Positions 36,614-45,512 of a DNA stretch of 64,000 nucleotides are shown piece by piece. Position numbers and translations under genes: made by a program. Within the stretch, counting starts at the first letter, position 1. Each line of letters starts with the position of its first letter. The notes under the pieces are model-generated. The model was not told where the DNA came from and made no database searches. It saw only the letters and a list, made by a program, of their open reading frames with translations. Source of the DNA: Oscillospiraceae bacterium (lineage in GTDB: Bacteria > Bacillota > Clostridia > Oscillospirales > Acutalibacteraceae); NCBI GenBank assembly GCA_022650485.1, contig JALCPP010000007.1, positions 62,001 to 126,000 of the forward strand, in the 5' to 3' direction.

Positions 36614-38005
36614 TTAAAATCTAAAATACAAAAACGGATTATAGGAATTGTCGACCAGCGCGGCCACCGAAAGCAGGAACAAAACCGTCATGCCGGCACA
36701 GCGAATCACAAGGCCGGTTTTCCCTTTCCGGTCAAGCCATTGAAGCAGCCTGCCGGGATACGGTGTACAGAACAGTACGGCCAGCAATAGAACCGGCGCA
36801 CCGGTTATTAAAGTATAAACCCCCAACGCATCCGCTCCGCCGGAAAAGCCAAACATCGCCGCGACCATCCCGCCTGCCTGCCGAATATCCATATAGGAAA
36901 AGAATACCCAGCCGACCACCGCCGCCAGAAAGGCGTACAGCCAACGGAAAAAAGCAGGGATACGATCCAGCCATTTTTGTAAAAATAATTTTTCACAGAT
37001 GATAAGAAAACCCCAATACGCGCCCCACACTGCAAAATTCCAGCTGGAACCATGCCAAAAGCCCGTCAACACCCACACAATTGCCAGATTTCGGACAAAC
37101 TTAATCGTCTTGCATCGATTTCCGCCAAGCGGAATATAGAGATAATCGCGGAACCACCGGCCCAGCGTCATATGCCAGCGCCGCCAGAAATCGGCCGCGC
37201 TTTGGGAACTGTAAGGCATGTTAAAGTTTTCTGGCAGTACAAAGCCAAACATTCTGCCAAGCCCGATTGCCATATCGGTATAGCCCGAAAAGTCAAAGTA
37301 AATCTGAAAAGTAAAGGCCAGCGCCCCAAGCCATGCACTCAGCGCCGTGGGGTTGCCGCAATACTGCACCTTGTCGGCAATCAGCGCTAAATTGTTGGCA
37401 AGCAGTACTTTTTTAAATAACCCGTGCAAAAAGCGCATCGCGCCTTCCGTCACATGTTCCATGGATTCCGTTCTTCCCTGCAGCTGTGCCTGCAGCTCCC
37501 GGTACTGAATAATCGGCCCTGAAATCAGGTGCGGAAAAAATGAAACATAAGTACCAAAGTTAATTAAACTTCTCTGCGCGGGGGCCTGTCCACGGTACAC
37601 ATCAACAGCATATGAAATAGACTCAAATGTATAAAATGAAATGCCAATCGGCAGTGCCGCGGAAGGAACCGGCAGCGCTGTGGAAAAGACAGAGTTGATG
37701 GTTGAAATGAACAACGCCGCGTACTTAAAGTAAGCCAGCATGGCAAGATTGACGCAGATGCCAAAAGCCAGCACCGCGCGCCGCAAAGTATCCCGGCCTT
37801 CAAAACGGGAAAGCAGGGCGCCGACCGTATAATCGAAAGCGGTGGTAAACAACATTAAAAAGACATAAACCGGCTCGCCCCAAGCGTAGAAGACCAAGCT
37901 GAACGCAAACAGACACAGATTTCTCCACTTGCGCGGCAGCAAATAATAAACCGCCAGCGAAACCGGAAGAAAGACAAAAATAAAAAATAAACTGCTGAAT
38001 ATCAT
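36614..38005 (-). CDS. MBOAT-family O-acyltransferase (second copy)
   Basis: 463 residues, multi-pass, with ISGPIIQYRELQAQL, ADFWRRWHMTLGRWFRDYLY and LTGFWHGSSWNFAVWGAYWG, the latter with the conserved His. It belongs to the same family as the protein at 16248-17756 but is clearly diverged, so this is a separate acylation system. The frame runs on to 38092; I start at the ATG at 38005, which begins the first membrane helix (MIFSSLFFIFVFLPVSLAV). It is probably transcribed with the DHHW gene 31 bases downstream. Such pairs are common in clostridia; the target could be a cell-wall polymer. Confidence 0.85.
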   Translation of the reverse strand: MIFSSLFFIFVFLPVSLAVYYLLPRKWRNLCLFAFSLVFYAWGEPVYVFLMLFTTAFDYTVGALLSRFEGRDTLRRAVLAFGICVNLAMLAYFKYAALFISTINSVFSTALPVPSAALPIGISFYTFESISYAVDVYRGQAPAQRSLINFGTYVSFFPHLISGPIIQYRELQAQLQGRTESMEHVTEGAMRFLHGLFKKVLLANNLALIADKVQYCGNPTALSAWLGALAFTFQIYFDFSGYTDMAIGLGRMFGFVLPENFNMPYSSQSAADFWRRWHMTLGRWFRDYLYIPLGGNRCKTIKFVRNLAIVWVLTGFWHGSSWNFAVWGAYWGFLIICEKLFLQKWLDRIPAFFRWLYAFLAAVVGWVFFSYMDIRQAGGMVAAMFGFSGGADALGVYTLITGAPVLLLAVLFCTPYPGRLLQWLDRKGKTGLVIRCAGMTVLFLLSVAALVDNSYNPFLYFRF

Positions 38006-38064
38006 ACTTTTTCGGATCCTTTCCCCCGATTTTTTATCCTTTTCTATTTTAAGAGAATTGAAGC

Positions 38065-38106
38065 AAAAAAGCAAGAGGACGCAAAGAAACATCTTTGCGT
38101 CCTCTT
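38065..38106 (-). terminator. Strong intrinsic terminator of the surface-protein gene
   Basis: A perfect 15-base stem (AAGAGGACGCAAAGA and its complement) with a four-base loop is followed on the minus strand by a T run. A second hairpin with an 8-base stem (GCGGCGGT/ACCGCCGC) lies at 38198-38229, between this terminator and the stop codon. Confidence 0.9.
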
Positions 38107-38289
38107 CGCATCACCACCGGGCACATCCCTTTCAAAATGCGCTGTAAGGGACCCGGCGGCTCCTTTTCAATTTCTCTTCCCATATGATTTGCACAAAGCG
38201 GCGGTCTGAGCTTTCACCCAAACCGCCGCCACGCAAATACAACTTACTAATTTGTTGAGTCAGTAATTGTTTTGTTTCGGGGGTTTTGC

Positions 38290-41070
38290 TTACGCAACTG
38301 TTGCAACGTTAACCTTCTGGCCGTTAACATAAACACCAGTCTGTGCGCCGGCAGCGCCAACAGCTGTAACTTTGTAGAAATAGTTGTTGCCGTTGTGGCT
38401 TACCAGTGTGTAGTTAAACACACCAGCGGTGCCAAGCGTAAAGCTCGGAGCAGTTGCCGCAGTAATCTTGTACTGGTAAGAAGCACCTTTTGCAACTTTA
38501 ACAGCAGCAGTTGTGTCGCTTACGAAGGAAGGAGTTCCCGCAACTTTCACAACCAGGAGCTTTGTGCCGTTTACATACAGGCCAGTTTCTTTGCCAGCAG
38601 CATTTGCAGCAGCCGTTACTTTGATGAAGTAATCATTGCCGGATTTACCAACATTGGTTACATTCAGAACGCCAGCCGTACCAGCAACCATTGCCGGAGC
38701 AGCGGAAGCTGTGATCTTGAACTGGTAAGATGCGCCAGGAGCAATGGAGAAGTCGTTGTTTGTGTCGGAAACAAAAGTCCTTTCAGGAACTTTCAGAGCC
38801 GTCACATCACACTCAGCCACTTCATAGTCATCGTCTTCGTCGCCGTCTTCATCAACCAGATATGCTTCGAGAGTTGCTTTGTTCTCATCAGAGAATGTTT
38901 CATCATAGTCGACAACCTTAACCGTAGCAGTACCGTTACCGTTATCGGTCACTTCGAACACACCGCTGTTGTCTTCCATGTCGAATTCAACACTGTAGCC
39001 TTCCGGAAGAGAAGTGCCCGGTGCATAAGCGGAAGCCGTGAAGGTTTCGCTGTCGCCAAGAACGACCTTGGAAGCAGTCTTGTTCATCATCAAACCAGCA
39101 AAGGAAAGCTGGTCAACCTTAAAAGTATCTGTATTTTTGCCTTCGTCCTTCTTTACGGTGAAGCCGTAGAAGTCGAGATCATCTTCGTCAACTGCGTCGG
39201 AATCAGCTGTAAAGATTGTGTCGTCTGCTTTTAGGTTGGAATCAGTAATTTTTACAATCACACCGGAAGCGTCGTCGCCAACATACAACTTATCAGCGCC
39301 GATATACATTGTACCGGAACCATCAAGGTTATTTACACTAACTTTGTCAGCAAACTTTACTGTGCTTTCGTCTTCGATCGAAATGGAATCAACATCTACA
39401 TTACCGATAACGGTAACATCAGAATCTGAATCCATTGTTTCAAGCATTGCACCTTCAGTGGTTGCATTCTTCGGTGCAGAAATTTCGCCCTGAAAATCAT
39501 TAAACTGAACATCGGTTGCATAGTAATCAAAATCAATGGATTTTACGGAAACATCATCGCCCGTAAGTGCAATGGTAGTGTCTTCGTTAGCACCATCTTT
39601 CACTGCGGAAACAATACCATCGACAGATACCTTGCCGTCATCGGAATCGATATCAACAGTCTTTGCAGTAATTACGCCTGTGGAAACGGTCGTTTCATCT
39701 TCGTTACCTGTAATTTCAACCTTATCATCTGTTGAAATTGCGCCAACGGAACCAGATTCAACCTTAACGGTGCCAGCACCATCAACGTCAATATCACCTA
39801 CAGTTACATTTGCGCTTATGGTTACATTGCTAGCACCATCCGTAGAAATATTGCCGACTTTCGCGTCGTCATCTTCGACAGCAACAGCACCTGCATCCAA
39901 GTCGATCGTATCGATCTTGGCTTCGTTAATATCCAAAGTTTTAAGCGTACCTGTAACGGAATCGAGATTGGCATCGTCACCAACAGTAACGGTTGCATCA
40001 TCGTTATTGAAGTTTACTTCGTAGCCACCGTCAATCTCTTTTCCATCACCATTGGCCTTAATCATAGTGTCGCCGTCATCATCATAAATGGTAAAGCTTG
40101 TATCAGTAGTATTGACCAGAATTTTCTTTGCAATCTTAACCTTTACTTTGATGTCGTCATCATCGGCAACATTTTCGTCTTCAACAGCCTTTTTAGTTGC
40201 TTCGGCCGTAAAGGTTACGTTGCCAGTTTTATCGTCAGCTACTGTAGCTGTAACAGCGCCTGTTGTTGTATTTGCCAATTCAATATTATCATTGCTGGTT
40301 TTAATGGTGTAATAAACATCATTGGTATCATCTGAATCTTCGTTAATGCCATTATCTGCATCCGGATCATTCTCGCTATCTTTCTCAACGGTTGTCATCT
40401 TCGTCCATTTCGCGAGAACATTCGTTTTGCTTTCATCCGCAGAGCCATTGTTAGTCGGTTCCGCACGGAATACTGTAAGTTCCTTAGAATCAGCTGTGCC
40501 GTCCATGGTCTGCACGGCAAAATCATCATCCAATTCCGGTGATTCAGTACCCGCAACATCCGGATCACTAAAGCTTGCATCACCAATCACAGTTGCGTAT
40601 TTGTCTACCGCGTGAATCGTAACTTTGGTGCTTGCTTTCACGGTAATGTCATTATCATCATCGTCCGTGTAAGTACCCTTGTACAGAATTGCGAGCACTT
40701 CTGTTCCTTCGGAATCGCTCTTTCTCAGGCTGAGAGTGGTGTCACCATCATTGTCATCATCAATATCCCACTTGCAGACCCTGTCGCCGGAAACATGAGA
40801 AATAGAAGACAGTTCAATGTCATCCACAGCCTCACGATCTTTTGTTACCAACGGAATTGTGCCATAAACGTAACCGTCAAAATCATGTACACTGCGTAAA
40901 TCGGTGGAAGTACCGCCGTTTACCAGCCAGAACTCATCGTTCTCCGGGTCAGTTGTCAAACGGCCCTGACTGTTCCTAGTGCTCGCGGATGCGAGGGTTA
41001 CTGGAAGGCTCGAAGCAACCAATGCTAATGAAAGCAGAGTTGCCAGAGCTTTTCCTCTGAATTTTTTCAT
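38290..41070 (-). CDS. Large Asp-rich secreted surface protein (S-layer-like)
   Basis: 926 residues with a signal peptide (ATLLSLALVASSLPVTLASA). The bulk is extremely rich in Asp, Thr, Val and Asn, with many DDD and D-x-D stretches that could bind calcium. The middle third (TVGDIDVDGAGTVKVESG and similar) looks like short beta-strand rungs, perhaps a beta-helix. Two tandem repeats close the protein. I see no SLH motif, LPXTG signal or choline-binding repeat, so the anchoring mode is unknown. AAGGAGG stands nine bases before the ATG at 41070. It is a single gene with a perfect-consensus promoter, a 170-base leader and a strong terminator, which points to very high expression. A main S-layer or adhesive surface protein is my inference. 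Confidence 0.7.
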   Translation of the reverse strand: MKKFRGKALATLLSLALVASSLPVTLASASTRNSQGRLTTDPENDEFWLVNGGTSTDLRSVHDFDGYVYGTIPLVTKDREAVDDIELSSISHVSGDRVCKWDIDDDNDGDTTLSLRKSDSEGTEVLAILYKGTYTDDDDNDITVKASTKVTIHAVDKYATVIGDASFSDPDVAGTESPELDDDFAVQTMDGTADSKELTVFRAEPTNNGSADESKTNVLAKWTKMTTVEKDSENDPDADNGINEDSDDTNDVYYTIKTSNDNIELANTTTGAVTATVADDKTGNVTFTAEATKKAVEDENVADDDDIKVKVKIAKKILVNTTDTSFTIYDDDGDTMIKANGDGKEIDGGYEVNFNNDDATVTVGDDANLDSVTGTLKTLDINEAKIDTIDLDAGAVAVEDDDAKVGNISTDGASNVTISANVTVGDIDVDGAGTVKVESGSVGAISTDDKVEITGNEDETTVSTGVITAKTVDIDSDDGKVSVDGIVSAVKDGANEDTTIALTGDDVSVKSIDFDYYATDVQFNDFQGEISAPKNATTEGAMLETMDSDSDVTVIGNVDVDSISIEDESTVKFADKVSVNNLDGSGTMYIGADKLYVGDDASGVIVKITDSNLKADDTIFTADSDAVDEDDLDFYGFTVKKDEGKNTDTFKVDQLSFAGLMMNKTASKVVLGDSETFTASAYAPGTSLPEGYSVEFDMEDNSGVFEVTDNGNGTATVKVVDYDETFSDENKATLEAYLVDEDGDEDDDYEVAECDVTALKVPERTFVSDTNNDFSIAPGASYQFKITASAAPAMVAGTAGVLNVTNVGKSGNDYFIKVTAAANAAGKETGLYVNGTKLLVVKVAGTPSFVSDTTAAVKVAKGASYQYKITAATAPSFTLGTAGVFNYTLVSHNGNNYFYKVTAVGAAGAQTGVYVNGQKVNVATVA
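38293..38778 (-). repeat. Two tandem C-terminal repeats of about 80 residues in the surface protein
   Basis: The repeats begin FVSDTNNDFSIAPGASYQF and FVSDTTAAVKVAKGASYQY. Both continue with KITA, then GTAGV, then Y-F-x-KVTA, and end in LYVNGTK or VYVNGQK. They resemble small Ig-like or cell-surface modules. Confidence 0.75.
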
Positions 41071-41246
41071 CCTTTTTGTCCTCCTTAAAATAGTTCGTTG
41101 TGCATTTGCGTGTGCTATGAGAATTTTAACATACATCTTGGCCGGAGGCTGCAACTCCCCCAGCTGAAAGCGACGCCCGCACCAGCCAACACCCCACAGC
41201 GCAACTGAGTGCGCCAGTTACGGATACCGCTCATATGTTTAATTGG

Positions 41247-41275
41247 ATTATAAGATATTTGGTACTTAATGTCAA
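41247..41275 (-). promoter_or_regulatory. Perfect consensus sigma-A promoter of the surface-protein gene
   Basis: On the minus strand TTGACA (41275-41270) and TATAAT (41252-41247) are spaced by exactly 17 bases. The transcript would have a 170-base GC-rich leader before the start codon. The stretch 41276-41497 is AT-rich and I see no gene in it. Confidence 0.85.
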
Positions 41276-41497
41276 GTACATAGTGGATATATTTTTTAAT
41301 AAAATTTGGCCTTATAAGATAAATTTCACAGATTTTAAGCCATTTTTTTCAATTTCTCCGGAAGAAACTGGAAGAAGCGGAACAGGACTTTCAAAAAGCG
41401 AAACACGGTCGGTTTTCAAGGGCCTCTATGACAAAATATTAACCAAATTTTATGCTTTATTCAAAGAAAAATTTTATATCTATGGATAAAAAATGAT

Positions 41498-42778
41498 TTA
41501 CCGAACCACATCGCATAAACAGGAAGTGTTTTTTCGCCCGGAACAAATGCGAATGCGGCAGGGAGCATCTTTTCCGGGGTGCGCGGCGGCAGAACAACGC
41601 ACGGGCAGAATTGTCCTGCCGGAAGCCGCCCCGCACAAAGCCAGCCGGTTGCAGCAGGAGCCGTAGTCCTTAAAATAAGAACATGCGGCCGCGCTGGTGC
41701 AGTGCCGCACGGCGGGCAGCTGCGCATACCCAGGCGCAATTTCACCGCCGCCCTGATACGGGCCGTTACTGATCAGGATGTGGTCCGCCGCGACTTCAAG
41801 CGGAAAAAAATATCCCTGTGTGCCGTGATGCGGGGCTTTCAGCACCGCATACCCGTCGTACATGCGTGCAGAAGCCGCAGCCAGACTTTCCGGTGTCGCG
41901 TCCCCCGTCATCAGAATATCGTCCGCGCCGGGGCCGCCCCGCCGAACATTCTGAAAAACCACGCACGCGGCGTTCAGCGTGTCAGAGTATGCCTGCTGTG
42001 TTTCCTGAGCCGCCAGCAGGTCGGCCGCTTCCCCGGCGCAGGGCAGCAAAAGAAGCTGCGGAATCAGCGTTTCAATCCTTTCATATAGAGTCCGCGTCTC
42101 CTCCGCATCCTCCTCCCGCACGGGGGCGGAGGTACACATCTGCCGATACGCGGCACAGAAACGCGCCTTCAGCTGTAAAAACTCCTGCGCGCAGGATGGC
42201 AGAAGTGAGTCGGAAAGCATTTCATCCAGCGCATCCACCGCACCGGAAAGCACTTCCGGGTAAGAAAATCCGGCTGCCGGCGGCCAGATCACTTCGTATT
42301 CGGTGCCGTCCAAAAAAAATCCGTCCCCCGCACGCACGGGAAAAACCGCCCCTGCCCCCGCCAAGTGTTCGGCTTGCGTAAAAAGGGTCAGTACCGCGAC
42401 ATTCACACGTGCGTAACCGGTCAGACGGTTTAAAAACACTGAGACATAAAGGGCAAATTCCAGCAGGAGCGAACGCCCGCGCGCATCGTCCGGCGGAACC
42501 GGCAGATACAGCGTACCAAAATAATACGGTGCCGCTTTCAGAATGCGCCGCAGACCGCATAAATGATCCCGGTGGCAATGGGTCAGCAGAAACGACCTGC
42601 TCTCTGCGCCGCGATACCGCGGCACGATGGAGTTCATCACATATTCATAGAAACCCGGCCCGTTTTCCCCCAGTTTCAGGTTGCTGCTGCCGCAGTCCAC
42701 CATCAGGATTCCGCCCCGGTCCCCGCCCAGAACGATACATTCGCCCCAGCCAACGTTATGCAGATCAATCCAGCGCAC
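41498..42778 (-). CDS. Metallo-beta-lactamase-fold hydrolase, ComEC-C-terminal-like
   Basis: 426 residues. The N-terminus IDLHNVGWGECIVLGGDRGG is followed by LTHCHRDHLCGL, the H-x-H-x-D-H metal motif (residues 67-72). Later LMTGDATPESLAAAS and VLKAPHHGTQGYF complete the metal site in the manner of ComEC-type stand-alone MBL proteins. The frame is open back to 43159, but GGAGGAGG before a GTG at 42778 decides the start, giving a 14-base overlap with the MORN gene. The last 60 residues are Cys/Arg-rich and less typical. The region is visibly GC-rich. Substrate unknown: nucleic acid or nucleotide phosphodiesters are the family's usual targets. Confidence 0.75.
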   Translation of the reverse strand: MRWIDLHNVGWGECIVLGGDRGGILMVDCGSSNLKLGENGPGFYEYVMNSIVPRYRGAESRSFLLTHCHRDHLCGLRRILKAAPYYFGTLYLPVPPDDARGRSLLLEFALYVSVFLNRLTGYARVNVAVLTLFTQAEHLAGAGAVFPVRAGDGFFLDGTEYEVIWPPAAGFSYPEVLSGAVDALDEMLSDSLLPSCAQEFLQLKARFCAAYRQMCTSAPVREEDAEETRTLYERIETLIPQLLLLPCAGEAADLLAAQETQQAYSDTLNAACVVFQNVRRGGPGADDILMTGDATPESLAAASARMYDGYAVLKAPHHGTQGYFFPLEVAADHILISNGPYQGGGEIAPGYAQLPAVRHCTSAAACSYFKDYGSCCNRLALCGAASGRTILPVRCSAAAHPGKDAPCRIRICSGRKNTSCLCDVVR

Positions 42779-44276
42779 TCGGCTCCTCCTCCGCATGGGC
42801 GTCCGGTTCTTTTCGGCTCCAGCCGGATTCAAATTTGCCGCGGTTCCATTTGCCGGAACGCACCACACGCCCGTCCTGATATTCGGTTCCCGTTCCATGG
42901 GGTTTTCCGTCTTTCCACTCGCCTGTGTAAAGCAGGCTTCCCTCCATATCAAACGCAGAGCCGCGCCCCGTAGGAATGCCGTCTTTCCACCGCCCGATAA
43001 AGACGGAGCCGTCCGTTGAACCGAATGCAACCCCCATACCGTTGCGCAGATTCTGCTTCCAGTTTCCGGCATAGCAAAGTTTTCCGGATTTATAATAGTA
43101 TACCCCGAAGCCGTCACGCTGATCGTCAAGAAACCCGCCCTCATAGGCGGTGTGCCCATTTTCCATCTGCGTGCGTCCCTGCCCCTGCCGCAGCCCGCCG
43201 ATCAGCGCGCCGAAATACAGGTAGCTTTCCTCTTCGCTGACGACAATTCTCTTTGCGGGGATCAGCCCCTCGCCGAACATTGGCTCGATGCGTGCGGTTT
43301 TCCGGCAAAGCTCTTTCGCGTGAACCACATGCCCGCCAAGGCCCTTGGCGGCAACGCTGTATTTGGCGGGCGCATGGCTGGCGGAAGAGTCGGGGGACTC
43401 CGCCGGTTCCGCATCCTGGGTTTTGACCGGCATCGGCGGCTCAAGGGAAAAGATTTCCCGGTCGACCGCATAATCTGACGAATCCAGATTTTCCGCCGCA
43501 TGCGGTTCCACCGCCTGAGCGGCATTCGCCGCAAAAGCAGGAACGGCCTGCGGTTCTTCCTCGTCGCTCGGCTCCGGCTCAGAGCCGTCGTTGCGTATGT
43601 AAGAAAATTCGAGCGCCGCTTGGCCAACGTCATCCGTCCAGTCCAGGTCCGGCACGCCGCCGGTTTCCCCCAGCCGATGAAACAGAGCAAGACGCTTTTC
43701 CTGCTCTACACGCGGACAATAACCAAACATTCCCTGCGCGGTACGCGCCAGCACCGGCGGTTCCCCGCCGACGGCATGGTTCATATAGCTCTGCGCCGCC
43801 GTTCCGGGCCTTGCCGGGCAGGGAAGCAGTTCCACGCGGCGGTATTTGCCGGTATCCGGGTCAAATTTCAACAGTTCCAGCCCGCTTTCATCCGGCTGCA
43901 AAAGCAGTTCGGGCCGACCGGCGTCCTCTGTAAAATAAACGGAACGCTGCCAGCGAAAATCTTTTCCGTAAACCGATTCCGACACGATTCCGCCGGAAAG
44001 ATTCCGGGTCACCAGCCGAAAGCTGTCGGGGCGGCAAAAAGATTCCTGCAAAACCGTTCTGCCGCAAGTCTTGCGCCAGCGGAAGTCCCCGCCGCCGATT
44101 TTGTAGCGTGTGCGGACAATGTGCCCGGCTTCTGCCCCGCGCACAGACCCTTTCGCCACACTGCCGGAAAGTGCCTTTTGAAGCGCGTCTGCCAGCAGAG
44201 AATTCCGTTCCCCGCCACCGTCGAACGTTCGGCAGGAAACCGTATGGAAAGCCGTCTGCAAAGAATGTTCCGACAT
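42765..44276 (-). CDS. MORN-repeat protein of unknown function
   Basis: 503 residues. The N-terminal 240 residues have no domain I recognise. An acidic, Ala/Pro/Glu-rich linker follows (about 230-310). The C-terminal 150 residues carry about five MORN repeats: YEGGFLDDQRDGFGVYYY, YAGNWKQNLRNGMGVAF, FIGRWKDGIPTGRGSAF, YTGEWKDGKPHGTGTEY and SGKWNRGKFESGW. MORN repeats commonly bind membranes or proteins. There is no signal peptide. AAAGGAG lies about 12 bases before the ATG. The gene overlaps and presumably works with the MBL-fold protein. It has no homology I can name outside the repeats, so no function is assigned. Confidence 0.75.
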   Translation of the reverse strand: MSEHSLQTAFHTVSCRTFDGGGERNSLLADALQKALSGSVAKGSVRGAEAGHIVRTRYKIGGGDFRWRKTCGRTVLQESFCRPDSFRLVTRNLSGGIVSESVYGKDFRWQRSVYFTEDAGRPELLLQPDESGLELLKFDPDTGKYRRVELLPCPARPGTAAQSYMNHAVGGEPPVLARTAQGMFGYCPRVEQEKRLALFHRLGETGGVPDLDWTDDVGQAALEFSYIRNDGSEPEPSDEEEPQAVPAFAANAAQAVEPHAAENLDSSDYAVDREIFSLEPPMPVKTQDAEPAESPDSSASHAPAKYSVAAKGLGGHVVHAKELCRKTARIEPMFGEGLIPAKRIVVSEEESYLYFGALIGGLRQGQGRTQMENGHTAYEGGFLDDQRDGFGVYYYKSGKLCYAGNWKQNLRNGMGVAFGSTDGSVFIGRWKDGIPTGRGSAFDMEGSLLYTGEWKDGKPHGTGTEYQDGRVVRSGKWNRGKFESGWSRKEPDAHAEEEPSALD

Positions 44277-44330
44277 GAGTCAAAGGACTCCTTTCCCCAG
44301 GAAACTCTTCCCTTTTTCTTTTCTGGTTCT

Positions 44331-44359
44331 ATCCTACCTTATTTCCAGTTGATTTTCAA
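44331..44359 (-). promoter_or_regulatory. Sigma-A-like promoter of the MORN-MBL gene pair
   Basis: On the minus strand TTGAAA (44359-44354) and TAGGAT (44336-44331) are spaced by 17 bases, about 55 bases upstream of the MORN gene. Confidence 0.5.
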
Positions 44360-44478
44360 GAATCCGCCAAAATTCTTTCGTTTCCATTATATTGAATCAG
44401 AAACGGCAGTCATCTTTCTATTAATAATGTAAAAAGACACGATTGAAAAACCGGCACTTAAAAAAAGTTGCACAGACG

Positions 44479-44512
44479 AAAGGGGACGGACTATAATAGT
44501 TCCGTCCCCTTT
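44479..44512. terminator. Hairpin downstream of the small membrane protein gene
   Basis: A 12-base stem (AAAGGGGACGGA and its complement) has a 10-base loop. It lies 12 bases after the stop of the small minus-strand gene. T runs are short on both strands, so its efficiency is uncertain. Confidence 0.6.
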
Positions 44513-44524
44513 TGGGTGTAACAA

Positions 44525-44704
44525 TTATTTAAACATATACTGCATATTGTCCATTAATTCACCGACCGTGTGCAGTGTCTTGTTCGTGCGCCGGCGTAAA
44601 CTGCGGTTGTTTTTCATCATCTGGGTGCCAACCGTCGCCAAAGCCATGCCTGCAACCAGGCCTGTGCCGATGCCGCGCACAAAATTCATTGTCTGCCTAT
44701 ACAT
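44525..44704 (-). CDS. Small glycine-zipper-like membrane protein
   Basis: 59 residues. One hydrophobic helix with small-residue spacing (VRGIGTGLVAGMALATVGTQ) is followed by a basic stretch (KNNRSLRRRTNK) and a short amphipathic end (VGELMDNMQYMF). The pattern resembles the small YtxH-like proteins. GGAGG stands nine bases before the ATG at 44704; the open frame upstream of it (to 44839) is not supported by a ribosome binding site. It is divergent from trmL. No function can be assigned. Confidence 0.6.
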   Translation of the reverse strand: MYRQTMNFVRGIGTGLVAGMALATVGTQMMKNNRSLRRRTNKTLHTVGELMDNMQYMFK

Positions 44705-44856
44705 GCTATAATACCTCCAAACGCAGAAAAAAGTATGAGTGAAATAAAAAAGAATATTTCCTTTCATTATTTTTGCCTCTTTCCCCGGAAATATTGAAGT
44801 GAAATGCTGGAAAGCCCATGCTGAAATCACATTTTTCAAATAAAAAGGAGAATACT

Positions 44857-45357
44857 ATGCCGGAACTTAATATTGTCATGGTGGAACCGGAAATTCCACA
44901 AAACACCGGAAATGTGGCACGCACCTGTGCCGCAACGGGAGCGCGGCTGCACCTGGTGGGGCCGCTTGGATTTTCAATTGACGACAGAAAGCTGAAACGT
45001 GCCGGACTGGATTACTGGCACCTTTTGGATATTACCTATTATGAAAGTCTTTCCGATTTTTTCAGCCGCAATACCGGCAATTTCTTCTATTTTTCCACCA
45101 AAGCGCAGCACATCTACTCCGAACCATCCTACCCGGACGGCTGCTACCTGATGTTTGGAAAAGAGACTGCGGGTCTGCCGGAAAAACTGCTGCATGAAAA
45201 TCCGGAAAACTGCGTGCGCATCCCGATGCGCAACGACCCGACCGCCCGCAGTCTGAATCTTTCGAATTCCGTTGCCGTCGGCGTATTTGAAGTTCTTCGC
45301 CAGTGGAAGTTCCCCGGCATGCTGTGCAGCGGCCAACTTCGGCAGTATCACTGGTAA
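44857..45357 (+). CDS. trmL: tRNA (cytidine/uridine-2'-O-)-methyltransferase TrmL (SPOUT family)
   Basis: Methylates the wobble ribose of certain leucine tRNAs, using SAM bound in a trefoil knot. 166 residues, the usual TrmL length. Motifs are IVMVEPEIPQNTGNVARTCA, LHLVGPLGF, YLMFGKETAGLPE and IPMRNDPTARSLNLSNSVA, the last forming the knot. AAGGAG lies six bases before the ATG at 44857. It is a single gene upstream of the pgk operon, which has its own promoter. The identity is firm; the exact nucleotide is by homology. Confidence 0.93.
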   Translation: MPELNIVMVEPEIPQNTGNVARTCAATGARLHLVGPLGFSIDDRKLKRAGLDYWHLLDITYYESLSDFFSRNTGNFFYFSTKAQHIYSEPSYPDGCYLMFGKETAGLPEKLLHENPENCVRIPMRNDPTARSLNLSNSVAVGVFEVLRQWKFPGMLCSGQLRQYHW

Positions 45358-45405
45358 AAAGCACTTTTTCTTTTAAAATTCGTGGGGATGGCAAGCGGAA
45401 GAATC

Positions 45406-45434
45406 TTGAAAATACGATTTGTTGGTTGTATAAT
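45406..45434 (+). promoter_or_regulatory. Sigma-A promoter of the pgk-tpiA-gpmI operon
   Basis: TTGAAA (45406-45411) and TATAAT (45429-45434) are spaced by 17 bases, about 75 bases before pgk. Near-consensus. Confidence 0.75.
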
Positions 45435-45512
45435 AAAGTCAGTTTGTTATAAAGGTAACAATATAATAGGAACGATCTCCCAAAATTTCCTGAAACAAAG
45501 GAGAGGTACTTG

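Noticed and set aside
39218-40312. Several long plus-strand open frames inside the surface-protein gene
   Set aside because: They are antisense shadows of the Asp-rich codons (GAT/GAC/GAA read as TC-rich Ser/Val codons), have no ribosome binding sites, and the minus-strand frame has a signal peptide, promoter and terminator.
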